Shown here: positions 36,863-47,083 of the stretch, in pieces | Position numbering within the stretch: the first letter of the stretch is position 1 | Layout of the letters: every line of letters begins with the position of its first letter | Made by a program: the position numbers and the translations under genes | The notes under the pieces: model-generated | The model's input: the letters and a program-made list of their open reading frames with translations, nothing else | Databases searched by the model: none | What the model was told of the DNA's origin: nothing | Assembly (NCBI GenBank): GCA_013398175.1 | Contig: VZRZ01002552.1 | Location: 125 to 64,124, forward strand | Direction: 5' to 3' | Length of the DNA stretch: 64,000 bases | Source of the DNA: Climacteris rufus | Taxonomy: Eukaryota > Chordata > Aves > Passeriformes > Climacteridae

Positions 36863-38569
36863 ATATTGGACAACTTTCTGTCCCCAAATACATCACACAG
36901 TGCCTGCAGTACTGGGATGGTCAGGACAAAGAGGACTGAATAAAACCTGCATTATAAATTCTCCTTTCCACCTCTTAGCAGAGCCCTTCTGAGTCCCCAC
37001 ATTGGTCTCTTCCCCGCCACAGCACCAGTGACCTTTCCTGTCTCAGACCAAACCCCTGGGAGAGGAGGCGGCCAACAGCTACAAGTCAGGAGCCCAGCTT
37101 CAGAACTGAATGCTTTCAGAAAATGTTGGCACTCGGTTTGCCTTCTTTTCTCTGTAGTAAGAAGACTAGAAGCATAATTTTTTTAATGATATCCGAAATA
37201 TTCATGAACAGTGATGAAATCAAAAAACATGCCATAGTATCAGATTCACCTCTTTCTGTGCTGGAGCTGTATGTGTTTTACTACAGGAAGTATTTTGTGG
37301 CTCTACAGTAGCAGCCTGGATTTTGTTGCCAAAGGCCCAAATACTGAAGTTCGGGTTTGTTTTATTTTTTCATCAAAATTGTTGAAAGGCCTTTCTGTGC
37401 AAACTTGATGTCAGTGGCAATTACATACATGTTTACAGATTATGGCTCCAATCCCATCCTGGTAAATGTTTTTGCACATGGTTAAATCTGGATGTGTATT
37501 TGCCTAGAGAATAAAATCAGAAGTGGTGAATGTAGGAAGATAATAACTTGAACTGCACTGTTTTCTTTTTCTTGTTTAATTTTGAACCTGTTCGACCCTT
37601 GTGAGTTCAAAAGTTCACCTCAGTCTTGACCATTATTGAGCTTGGATTCTGTTTAGGAGAAACTGTGACTCCAAGTAAAACAAAAGGTCAGAGGACAATA
37701 AATCCAATAGAATAAATAAAGTGATAAATGAAGCAGGCAGAAAGACAGGAAAAAAAATGAAAAAAATAGCACATATTGGGTGAGTTCTTGGTTTTTATGA
37801 TGTTGAAAGGTGTTTTGCTGCTGACTGCACTGAGACTGGGATTTCTTTTGTAACACCTGGTTCAAAAACCCTGGAATTCAACCAGAATGTTTCCATTACC
37901 AGTAGTACTCCTGTGTCACTTATAATGAGCTTTGTTTTGTAGCTCTAATGCATGCTTTAGCTCCCAATAGCCCCTTGGCTGCAACATGTAACAGCCCAGT
38001 CTATTGGGGGTGGGGGAAGTGAAATTTCAGAGGAGAATGGCTTTTCCTCGTATCCCTGTTTCCTCACAGAGGCTTCAGTCTCAGACGCATTTATCTTTAC
38101 AACCCAATTTCTTTGTGACCCAATTTCTTTTGTGTTTTTGAGCCCTTCTGTGGTACACATGAAGCTGGTACCAAACATTTTATTATAAATTTCATGTCAA
38201 AAAGGACTGAGAATATTTTGGTGCATGTATGTGCCTACAATCTTCAGTATCCTAAATAGAAGTTCTTGTGTTGTCAGTACTGAATTTGAGGATTGAATGG
38301 ATGTCCTAAAGCTGAAGCCCAGTTTCCTCTACAAGACACATTTCCTTTTCCCTGGACTTCCAATAAGGAAGCAATTTGGTTCAGTGTCTTTACTTGCAAA
38401 AGCCCAGACATACCAGGAAAGTGCAGAAGTTATGTAGGGGCAAAGCTGCACCAGGAACATGTAAAGTGATTTAACTCTGCTGTCTGCAAAGGAAAAGAGA
38501 TATTAGTAGGAAATACAGATTTGTCTGATAGTTTACAAAGCACTTCAATACCTTTGGGTTGGGATGTGA
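36863..38569. other. Non-coding, no gene recognised
   Basis: Unique sequence. GC-richer at 36960-37100 with no recognised feature. GGGGGTGGGGG at about 38004-38014 has only two G runs, which is not enough for a quadruplex motif. Confidence 0.5.
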
Positions 38570-38900
38570 AGGCTTATATTAATTATCAATATTTTCATAT
38601 TCTTGAGATCCTAGCACTTTACAGAATAAATTGTCACAAATCCACCCATCATCAGCATGTAAAATGATTTCCTTTCTTTTTTTCCTTGCAGCAATTAAAC
38701 TGAGCAGATTCCTGCTCTAATTCTGCTGAGTTTATTTTGCTGGAAATCATCCACCTTCTTTTAAAAGTGCTAACATTGATTGAACAGGAACAACTTGTAA
38801 AAAGAATTAAAAATCAAAAGTTGTTATTTTAATACGTACTTTTAAAGCATGCAGTGTTTAAAAAGTAAGATAATTTATCTGAATTCCTTGAGAGGTGTTT
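38570..38900. promoter_or_regulatory. Candidate conserved non-coding element
   Basis: An AT-rich complex block that includes TATTAATTATCAATATT near 38577 and the small inverted repeat GAGCAGATTCCTGCTC near 38703-38718. It also has a strong polypyrimidine-AG (CTTTTTTTCCTTGCAG, ending near 38692). All three frames after that AG hit stops within nine codons, so it is not a coding exon. A non-coding exon cannot be excluded. Confidence 0.25.
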
Positions 38901-39169
38901 CTGGTCTATGAAAGAGTCCAGACTTAATGGGTTAAGTACTTGAAAACTGAAGGAAGCGCTCCAAACATTGCAGAAAGTCCGAGGTTTTAAAGAGCAAGAG
39001 AAGTATTTGAAATGCTGCTTTCAAGTCAGGTCAGGGTTTTCCAGCTCAGAGACATTTCTTCTTTTCAGTAAACTAAAAATGGAAAGAAAAAAATCCAAGC
39101 CCTGGAAAGGAAGGAAAGTCGGAGAACCTGAGTAAGTGATGATTTATCTGATAACAAAAATCCTACTAC

Positions 39170-39770
39170 CCTAATCATTCATGGTTTATTTCTTTGGCAT
39201 GCAACAGTTAAGAAAAATCCACTGAGCACTAGTAATTCCACTATTGCAAAAGCCAAATCCTTCATTTAAACTTTTGAGACAGTTTTTCCATTTACTTCCC
39301 TGCCACTCAAGCAAAGAGCAGAAATCATAAGCTCACTCATACCAGTTCACCTCATCAATTAGAAAAGAGACAGGCGTTATTTCCAGATGAAAAGGGGATG
39401 CAGCAGAGGAAAAATATACTGGAAAATCAAAATAGATTGCCTCTAATAACTTCTGGATAGTGTTCCAAGCTTGGGTTGGCCACATTGAGACATCCCTAAA
39501 CTTTGTGAAAGTCGAGACTTGGACCCGTCTGCTAGAAGAGAATCATCAGAGCATATTGCACTTAATTAAAGAAATTGATATAGAGAACAGAGCCAGCAGT
39601 TTGTCTTATTTAAAATAATTAAATCATAAATTAATACATTTTAACCCAAATTTGAACACCTAAAGCCCAAAACCAAATTTTAAGTTCATGCTTGTTGCCA
39701 ACAGTGCCATTTGATAGTGCTATTACAAGTAGCAAGATTATGGCTGACGAATCCTTCGTGTTGACACATG
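39170..39770. promoter_or_regulatory. Candidate conserved non-coding element with homeodomain cores
   Basis: Repeat-free block. At 39549-39640 it carries CACTTAATTAAAGAAATTG and then AAAATAATTAAATCATAAATT-type sequence, with at least five TAAT or ATTA cores in about 90 bp. GCTGACGAATCCTTCGTG near 39742-39759 adds isolated CpGs. No open frame of interest. Confidence 0.33.
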
Positions 39771-39899
39771 AATGTTAAATGCAAAACAGTGTTTGCTCCA
39801 TGGTTTGGGGGTTTTTAACTTGTTTTAACACCACCTTTGGCATCTGTAAAGTAATACAGTATTGAAATAAGACCTTAATAGATGGAGTGAAAATTTGTA

Positions 39900-40160
39900 G
39901 TTTCCAAGGTCTCTGGCGGTGAAGTCGTTTGCATTTGATTAAATCTCAAAGTAAGGTAATTGGGGAAAATTGTAATGTAATCCTCAACAGAAACACATAT
40001 GTCTTATGCAGCAGAGAAAACAGTGTTGGTCTGACGTGTTCCTTTAACAGGAGCAATTTTTTCCCTATTCATATCAGGTTGGCAAAACTTTTGGACAGAC
40101 TTTTCGTCAAACTGTTTTTACTGTTTGGCGTCGAAACAGGTGAGGCTGTGTCCTCCCCCT
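39900..40160. promoter_or_regulatory. Candidate conserved non-coding element with a POU/homeodomain composite
   Basis: CGTTTGCATTTGATTAAATC at about 39926-39945 joins a near-octamer (TTTGCAT) to a TGATTAAAT homeodomain-type core. CpGs persist (CTGACGTG, CTTTTCGTC, TTTGGCGTCGAAAC). Overlapping open frames on both strands (39929-40162 plus, 40118-40495 minus) show no domain that I recognise. Confidence 0.3.
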
Positions 40161-40482
40161 GAAAAGCAATAGTTTATGGACAGGGAGAGGATGTGCTTTA
40201 GCCTTTTCATGATGGTCTTTTTTCCTGTTTGAGACCCATGTCTGTGGAGGCAGCCTATATTTGTGCTGGGACTGCGTCTTTGGAGAGGACTCCGTATTGG
40301 AAAAGGGCACAATGAACCCTGGCCGTGAGCTGTCCTTCTTTGCTTCCACTGTGGATGAGAAAAAGGTGAGACTACTGATGGTGAGAATGAAAGGAATCTC
40401 TTTCTACAAAGAAACACAAAGTTTCGTAGTTCAAAAGGGCAGTGTACCTCTGCCTTAACTTGGAACCACAGACCTGAAGCAC

Positions 40483-40513
40483 GTTTCACATCCATCCTGA
40501 CAGGATGTGAAAC
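40483..40513. repeat. Perfect 11-bp inverted repeat with a 9-nt loop
   Basis: GTTTCACATCC (40483-40493) is the exact reverse complement of GGATGTGAAAC (40503-40513), and the loop is ATCCTGACA. The bases outside do not extend the stem. It is the longest perfect short-loop hairpin I noticed. The stem is too short for a typical microRNA precursor. Confidence 0.9.
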
Positions 40514-40769
40514 AAAAATTAGAAGATATAATTGTGCTGCATATAATGCAGGATTTCTTTTAGTTTTCTCTTACTCTCATTTATTCTGGGAAAAGGTGGT
40601 CTGGATGCCCATTAGCTCAACCAATTGAATTTTTGTTCAACCTTTATCCTGAAATGTAAGAGACAGATTAAAAACTACATAATTTTGAACTATTCCCATA
40701 TGCAATCTAGTTTGGGGGAAACCACTTTCATGTGGGTGCAAAGTGAGTTAGAAAAACAAGTAGGCATAC

Positions 40770-41650
40770 TAGGTACCAGTGGCTCATTGTGAATGTGGGA
40801 GGATGTACTGATCAGAGTAAGTTGTGTCTAGGACTGTTTCCACATTTTCAATAATGATTTGAATGATGAAGTGGGTACTAAACTTATTACATTTGCAGGT
40901 GACACCAAGCTTGGGAGGTCTGCAGACAGGTTATTGAGTGGGACTAGATTTCAAAATTGTCTTGATAAATAGGAGAAACAGCCTGGAGTAGAAGGGTGCT
41001 TTTGGTGAGACCAAATGCCAAGCTGTGAGCATGGGTAGAAATAAATACCCTGGCAAACACAACCCAGGAAACACCTGTTTTATAAGAAGGGATTGGAGAG
41101 GACTTGAGCAGATCAGTAGATGAACGCAAACCTGCTTTTGGGGAAAAAGCAACCATGTCCAAGGCAGGGAAGATAATAAGATGATAAAGGGCAGTTGTCA
41201 TCTCCTTTGTGAAGCTCTGGTGAGACTTTTTCTGTGTTGGTGTTCTTGCTTTTGGATGTGATAAGGGGAAAAATGAGCCCAAGTGGGAGAGTTTGCAAAG
41301 GGAGCAAGAAGATTTCTTGGAGGTTTGCCAAATGTACCATTTTAAGGGCAGACTGAACATGTTAGGATTGTGTAGAGTTAAAAAGGCGAAACGAGCATGA
41401 TTACAGGCATCAAATCTGTAAAGGGAGGTTGCGCAGAGAAAGAGGATAATTCTTCCTGTGTCCCCTTGACACAGAATTAAAAATAGTGGGACTAAACTAT
41501 AGAAAACAAGATTTCTTGTTTTAGACAATGAGGAGCATATCCTGACAGTATGGACTTTATGAACTCACGAGGTCAAGAAAATGCAGGGTCCAAGACATTT
41601 TGCTGAATGTCTGGATAAAGACGATCCCTCTTCAGAGCATTCCACTGAGA
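40770..41650 (+). mobile_element. CR1 LINE fragment, plus strand, reverse-transcriptase region to 3' end (old, decayed)
   Basis: GCAGGTGACACCAAGCTTGG (about 40898-40917), preceded by TTCAATAATGATTTGAATGA, is the CR1 reverse-transcriptase segment that encodes the conserved (A/V)DD-type polymerase motif neighbourhood. Here the middle codons read GCA-GGT-GAC, so the motif is altered. Further CR1 landmarks follow in order: TCTGGTGAGACTTTTTCTGT near 41217, ATGAGCCCAAGTGGGAGAG near 41273, AAAAGGCGAAACGAGCATGA near 41381, and a decayed GACGATCCCTCTTCAGAGC near 41620. Many frameshifts and stops leave no coding capacity. The 194-codon minus-strand frame (40944-41528) is antisense chance. Confidence 0.85.
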
Positions 41651-42639
41651 GGATGACTGTCATAAGGCCTTAAGTTTGAAGTTAAATAGTGAAAAACTGT
41701 ATTCCTAGAGCACTTGTTTCAGGAAAATGCTAATGAAGAAAGTTTTTCAAAGAAATAACTCAATTATCAGCCCTCTTAGAGAGACTGTTTATAGCTGGGT
41801 ACCTCCCCAGTTCAAAGTTATTTCAGGGGCACCATGGATACCCTCTAGCATTGAAAACGAAGGACTAGAAACAAAGAAGATAAACCAAAATAAAATATAT
41901 TTCCACATGACAGTGCTGTTCATATACTCTATAGTGAAAATTAAATATAAAATCCTGTCTTTTGAAGACCAAGAAATGACGCAATGGAAGAATATAATAG
42001 AGTGTAAATAGAGGGTAAACTGCAAACTGGCAGTGCAGTGCTAAATGAAAGACTTCCCTTCCTTCAAGGCTATTCCTTCCCAGGGTGAAATATACTGCTT
42101 TACCTTGAGATTCTGTTTTATTTCACGACATTTCATCTTTAATTTTTTTACAGCTTTGTTTCACTGCGTGAAGTATGGATTCATCTTGTGCTTTCCAAAT
42201 GCATTGAGCAGAGAAAAATCTGTAGCGTTAATTGAGAGAGAGAGCTTGATCACAAAATAAATAGTTGTGAGATATATTCGTGCACAGCAGGAGAGGCTGG
42301 GGTTTTCCTGTGTGGCTTAACTTTTGGCATTTTAGGCGTACAAGTGCCAGTGTTGCAGAAATAATATCAAGTGGTCTGATACCAAGATCAGTGGGGCCAT
42401 AGAGCAGGCAAGGACACTTTGTTCACTGCCTGATCTGTGAGCAGGCTCTCAGGCAGGGTGGTTGCAGAGGCAGGCTTGGAGTCTGTTTCACACAGAAGTC
42501 TCCACCAGTGCTTTGGTATTTCTTTCTGAAGAGATCTCTTTGCAGAGGTCATAACTGTCAGCTTGTCAGGTATTTCCCAGAATTGTCAGTCTCTCTGGGG
42601 TGCAGCAGACTGTGGTGTATAAAGCCACAGCACTGACAT
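41651..42639. other. Non-coding, no gene recognised
   Basis: Unique sequence. Opposite-strand open frames at 41727-42025 shadow each other. The moderately GC-rich part at 42270-42600 has no recognised element. Confidence 0.5.
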
Positions 42640-43300
42640 ATCACTTACCTAGTTCTGCTAGACTTACCCTCTCCATGAAGTATGCAAACTGTCTCTGTCT
42701 TGTGCAGCATTTGCATTATCTAAAGCTCACTATGTATGCTATGGTCCATTCGCCTTTGCAAATGCTGTTTAAATATAGCATCCATAAATAAATGTTAAAT
42801 AATTCATGAACATAATTTTGTAAATTCTGCTAGGCCACACCTCTCTAGGGGCATATTTATGAACATGCGTCAGCCTGGAATCAATGCGTCTGCCAAGCGT
42901 CCTACCTCTGAGGCAGAATTCCCACATCTAGCCCAAAATGCTGCAAACGACTCTGATTCCACTTCAGTAGTCATCCATCATACTGTCACTTTAATTCAGA
43001 TGCTGCTACTTGTTTTAATAACATACATCTTACACAAAGAATATTGCTAACACAAGATTCTTGAGGTAGATTTTTACAACCTCATAAAATGGTATTAACC
43101 CTTTGATCCCTGATATTCTTTTCATACGGCTTTTTTTTATGCTTATCAATAACCTGTGTTCGTGGGGTCTATTCGTGTGGAGAATCCAACATCAATCACT
43201 GCAGTAAAAATATTATTCCTCCAGCATTACCCTAAAGAATTATGGAAAGAATAAAAGTGTTATTGCAGGAATTATTTAGCAAACAATAGATGGATAAAAT
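42640..43300. promoter_or_regulatory. Candidate conserved non-coding element with a cluster of POU octamers
   Basis: An exact octamer ATTTGCAT lies at 42709-42716. Near-octamers lie at 42681-42690 (TATGCAAACT) and 42755-42765 (TTTGCAAATGC). A complex AT-rich region with retained CpGs follows (GCGTCAGCC, ATGCGTCTGCC, AAACGACTC, CATACGGC, GTTCGTGGGG, TATTCGTGTG). No recognised coding content. The 63-codon frame at 42859-43050 matches nothing I know. Octamers are bound by POU-domain factors, and clusters of them are common in neural enhancers. The enhancer role is inference. Confidence 0.4.
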
Positions 43301-43949
43301 GTATTATGGTAAGTGTTAAATTATATCACCACATTACAGAAAACTACCTGAGATAGCACAGAAGGTAGTTCAGTGCATTTTCTAAGTAGTTCAAAGAGAA
43401 CAATAGCAGAATCCCACAAAAGATTTTACTATGAAACACTGGAATGACAAGGCAAATGATGTATTATCACATAAAATGATCGTTTACAAGGGGGGAAAAA
43501 AAGAAAATTCTGCTTGACTATTTCTGAGTTGCACCTGGTGATATTTTGGGAGTGAGGGGAGGCAAGTAACAGTAATTTACACTCAGCTGCTTAACACTCC
43601 AGTATTTAAGGGACTTACTTGTTGGGTTTTTTGCATGTCTTTCTAGAAATACCTTTCTTGCCATAATAGAGCAACATGGAATATGCAGTTTAAAAAAAAT
43701 ATTTTGCTTCTATTCCAAATAAAGAACACTCTAAATTATTTCTTTCTTCTTTCTGTTTTTCCTTTGAGGTCCGCAGCAGGAATTAGAAAAGGCTTTACTG
43801 AAATGCTTGATTAGCCCTATTACTAAAATCATGCCAATATTTTTGGTATTATTACAGATGCCTAAACAAGGTTGGGTTCCATGATTTCACCAAGTAGACT
43901 CTTATCAGTTAATGCAGATTTAGAGAGGGGAAAAAAAAGCATAATGTTG
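43301..43949. other. Non-coding, no gene recognised
   Basis: AT-rich unique sequence with short A runs. No gene, repeat or motif cluster was seen. Confidence 0.5.
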
Positions 43950-44450
43950 CGCTGGGCTCATGGGATTCATTTGATCAACATGATTAAATTATTTCCTTAC
44001 TCAGCTAGAAGGAAATTACTAGTAACCAGACATTATGTGTCTGTTAATTATGTGCAATAAGGTTCTCTGCTATCACACCAGCTCTTGCATTCATGTTCTG
44101 TATGTTTTAAAGACATTTTCATTTTTTAAATCTAAATATTGAAAAGGGACAGCTATAATTTTCTTTCTTTTATTTAATAAATATCTAACGTGCCAAAAAG
44201 CACTTGTAAGAAGCAGCTGTTTGTCCTTGGGGTAATCACAGGCAAGTTTGTGGAGGTGACATGCCAGCATTTCATGTGTTTTTGGTCGCCCCCACCAGGA
44301 TATTTTTTTGTGTTGCAATCGTTCATTTTTATAAGTTGGATCATTTATTATTGTAAGGAATGAGAAGGACGGTTTGCCAGAAACCTGTAATTTTGCTTGA
44401 AATAGTTCTTTTCCCTGATGCAAGGTCTGCTCACCTACAGGTTGCCTTTG
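43950..44450. promoter_or_regulatory. Candidate conserved non-coding element
   Basis: A repeat-free complex block with ATGATTAAATTATTTCC (about 43979), CTGTTAATTATGTGC (about 44041) and GGGGTAATCACAGG (about 44229). TTAAT/TAATC cores recur and isolated CpGs remain. The 110-codon minus-strand frame (44091-44423) has no recognised domain. Confidence 0.3.
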
Positions 44451-44799
44451 TGCCAGATCTACATTCTGCTCTGATGCTGCCCAATCTAGGATTTCAAAAG
44501 GATTTTTTATAAAGGAAGAAACATATGGTAAAGAGGGGCCTTATTCTTTTTCTAATGAAATGATGGGCTTCTGTTTCATATTAAAGTGTTAATAGGTCTG
44601 AAATTAGGTCTCAAAAAAGAGAATAGTGCTTTTAAAATTCTTAATATGATTCATTATCTGCAGTCAAAACCAGATGACATTTATTTTTATCCCAAAAATA
44701 AAAAAAGCAAAGCCAGAAGAAAAAAAAAATCCTGGATTTGGGCTCTGATTTATCAAACGGAAAGCTCTTTAGAATCCGAGCCTAGGCTGGAGGCTGGAG

Positions 44800-45290
44800 G
44801 TTTTGTTTGACTTTGAGAACCTTCACATGTTTTTGAAATCTAAACAAATATTTCAAAGAAGGTGGTGTCACATTTGAAGTAAGTGATCCTATTAGGCACT
44901 GGGATATGACCGCTTTGTTGAAGGACTGGGCAGCATTTTGTGTATGATAGTGCTGTGTACTGCTAATACACCGAGACATCACTTTCATCCAAAATGCCAA
45001 TAGGACTGAACTTTTCTCATGCACTTTGGCTTTCAGTGTTAATAATGAATGAATAAAGTTCACAGAATAGAAGCTAAATGGATATTGTACTTTAAAAAAA
45101 TAATAATAATTTTAACAGCATGCCAAGCTATTCAGAAACGAGCAAAAGACAAATTTATGATGAGTGGAAAGGCTGTAACAAGGCATTTGTATGAGTTGCA
45201 CTGGCATAAAATAATAAGAATTTCATTACAATTTACAATGCATGTTAATTAGAAATAATGAATATTTGATTATATTTTCTTAGTTACAAT
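44800..45290. promoter_or_regulatory. Candidate conserved non-coding element
   Basis: A block with evenly complex AT-rich sequence. GTTAATAATGAATGAATAAA lies near 45038, (TAA)-rich sequence near 45101, and CATGTTAATTAGAAATAATG near 45241. No repeat family recognised. Overlapping plus and minus open frames look like chance. Confidence 0.28.
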
Positions 45291-45977
45291 GATTTTGGGT
45301 GCAACCTATTTTGCCACAGTTAGCTTCCATAGGATAGCCATCTCTTCCATGCCCTGCTATTTGAGATCATTATTTTTCTCTATGTCTGCCACAAAAGTAA
45401 GTAGAAATCTAATGGGTTTTGTAGATCTTGGGGACTGCCAGTAGGCAGCCTAGAAAACACCTTCTCTGGAAGCATCATCTGGATGATGCCTTCAGACTTT
45501 CTCTATCTGGTTATTAAAAACCACTGAGCTGCAGTGGTGGTGGTCTCTCTTGACCAAGAAAACTTGGTGGTGGTCCAGATCCTCATTTACTACCAGTCAG
45601 CTTCATTATTAAGATGTCAGCTCACATCTACAGCAGGTACAGCTCAGAACAGTCATAAGCACTTGTAGTGTGTGGCAAATGACAGCAAAGAGCAAAAACA
45701 ACCTGAGATTTCATGCAATCTGTACCAATGGCTTCTCTTCCACGATATGCCTCCCTCCTCTAGGTGCTGGAACTGCTTACCAGGCACTTAGAGGTGCTCT
45801 CAAACCCGTGTGCAAATACAAAGCATGTTTATATATACGTAGTGCTTGTGCTCAGCTGTGTCAAAGTCACAAAACAACTATCCTCAGCACTTTTTTGAGA
45901 GATACAAAAGGAATTATATAGCAAAGAGCTAATCCCAAAATGATGTGCCTGCCTGTGGAGAGGTACGTCTGACATTC
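45291..45977. other. Non-coding, no gene recognised
   Basis: Unique sequence. GGTGGTGG-type words near 45535-45572 form a minor imperfect repeat. Nothing else was seen. Confidence 0.5.
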
Positions 45978-46052
45978 ACATTAATACCAAATGAGTTCAT
46001 CATGATTAATGTTATTACATTAAATATCGAAGGGATTAATAATGATTAGACC
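45978..46052. promoter_or_regulatory. Homeodomain-core cluster
   Basis: Within 75 bp the sequence has CATTAATACC, ATGATTAATG, TTATTACATTAAAT, GGATTAATAATGATTAG and CCATTATT: at least seven TAAT/ATTA cores, two of them GATTA-type (OTX/PITX-like). Such density exceeds what neighbouring sequence shows. Function is inferred. Confidence 0.3.
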
Positions 46053-46284
46053 ATTATTTTAAAGGGTTACCAACGTGACACCAGCTCATTTTTTAACAGC
46101 TGTAGACAGTTGGGTTTGGACTTTTTCTCTCTGCACATTTCCAGTCCTCACCTCCTTTGACCAAATATACTCACTTGGAATTTCATCTTACTGAATGTAT
46201 GATTTTATGGCTGTGTTTCCTGTCAGGACTAAATCCAAGTCCTGATGAAATCATTAGAAGCTTTGCTATTCACTTCACTGCTGC
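46053..46284. other. Non-coding, no feature seen
   Basis: A short stretch of unique sequence with no recognised feature. Confidence 0.5.
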
Positions 46285-46352
46285 AAAAATGGCTGAGGCC
46301 TGATCCTGATTTCCATGCACTGACAAGCACTATTTCCATTGGTTTCATTGGA
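46285..46352. repeat. Possible ancient amniote interspersed repeat
   Basis: GAGGCCTGATCCTGATTTCC followed by ATTGG/TTCATTGG-type words resembles an old repeat shared by birds, crocodilians and turtles, in which a 'CCTGATCC' start is followed by 'CCATTGACTTCAATGG'-like words. Recognition is from memory and the copy is decayed. Confidence 0.3.
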
Positions 46353-46930
46353 CTTTTATATGCCCCCTTGAACCTAGAAAAAAGCTCAGAGAGTATTAGT
46401 TTGGAATATTTTAAATCTGTTTTCAAGAGGATTTTTGCTTGAAGGACTGTGCTTTATGTACATTCTTCTTCCTTTTCCAAACAAAATTGCCTTCTCAGAG
46501 ACCAGTAAGAAAGTCCAAATTACATATGCAGTATTATGCTTTAAAACTGCCTTAACCAAGGTAAAATAAAAAAAAAATAAGGTCAGATGCAGACTTTGCA
46601 AATAGGAAAAATGCCTGAAACAGATAATTAAGAGCTATGTGTTTTGTAGGAATTGTTGCCAACACTTGGATAATCCACTGTTTCTTGATGCACAGATAGT
46701 ATTATATTCCACACTTTAAATAAAACTAAAGAAGCCAGAAGTTCTCATAAATTATCTACTCAGTAGAAACTACTAAAACCTACTAAATCTGTTTTGAAAT
46801 ACTAATGTATCATAGACAGTATTCAAAAGTAGTGCATATCAAAGTGTATCATTTATATAGGGGAGAAAGCAAATATTTTTCCATTTCTAATGTGAAATTC
46901 TTATATAAGAGGATAAATCTTGTCAAATTT
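46353..46930. other. Non-coding, no gene recognised
   Basis: AT-rich unique sequence with short unrecognised open frames. No repeat family was recognised. Confidence 0.5.
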
Positions 46931-47083
46931 ATCTGCTTTTCTTTACTTTTTGTCTTTGCTTATTTTTTACAGGCCTTGCCTGAAATGAACTTTCTTCTTG
47001 ATCAGCTGATGCTAATTAGTCATTTCAACCCTTTCACAGATATTAGGAGTCACAGTTTGGCTGTCATTTCCCCCCAGCTTTAA
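46931..47083 (+). other. Splice-acceptor-like tract followed by a 36-codon open frame (weak exon candidate)
   Basis: A long T-rich tract ends in TTTTTTACAG at about 46972. It is followed by an open frame that starts ALPEMNFLLDQLMLISHFNP and ends at a TAA at 47081-47083. The region also has a TGCTAATTAG homeodomain core near 47008-47017. I recognise no family. A terminal exon is possible, but polypyrimidine-AG sequences are frequent by chance. Confidence 0.12.

Noticed and set aside
38680..38740. Strong splice-acceptor-like CTTTTTTTCCTTGCAG
   Set aside because: All three frames after it reach stop codons within nine codons, and no donor or conserved exon was seen. A non-coding exon remains possible but unsupported.
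40944..41528. 194-codon minus-strand open frame, the longest in the window
   Set aside because: It lies antisense to a clear, decayed CR1 copy and has no recognisable domain. Old CR1 DNA can leave such frames by chance.
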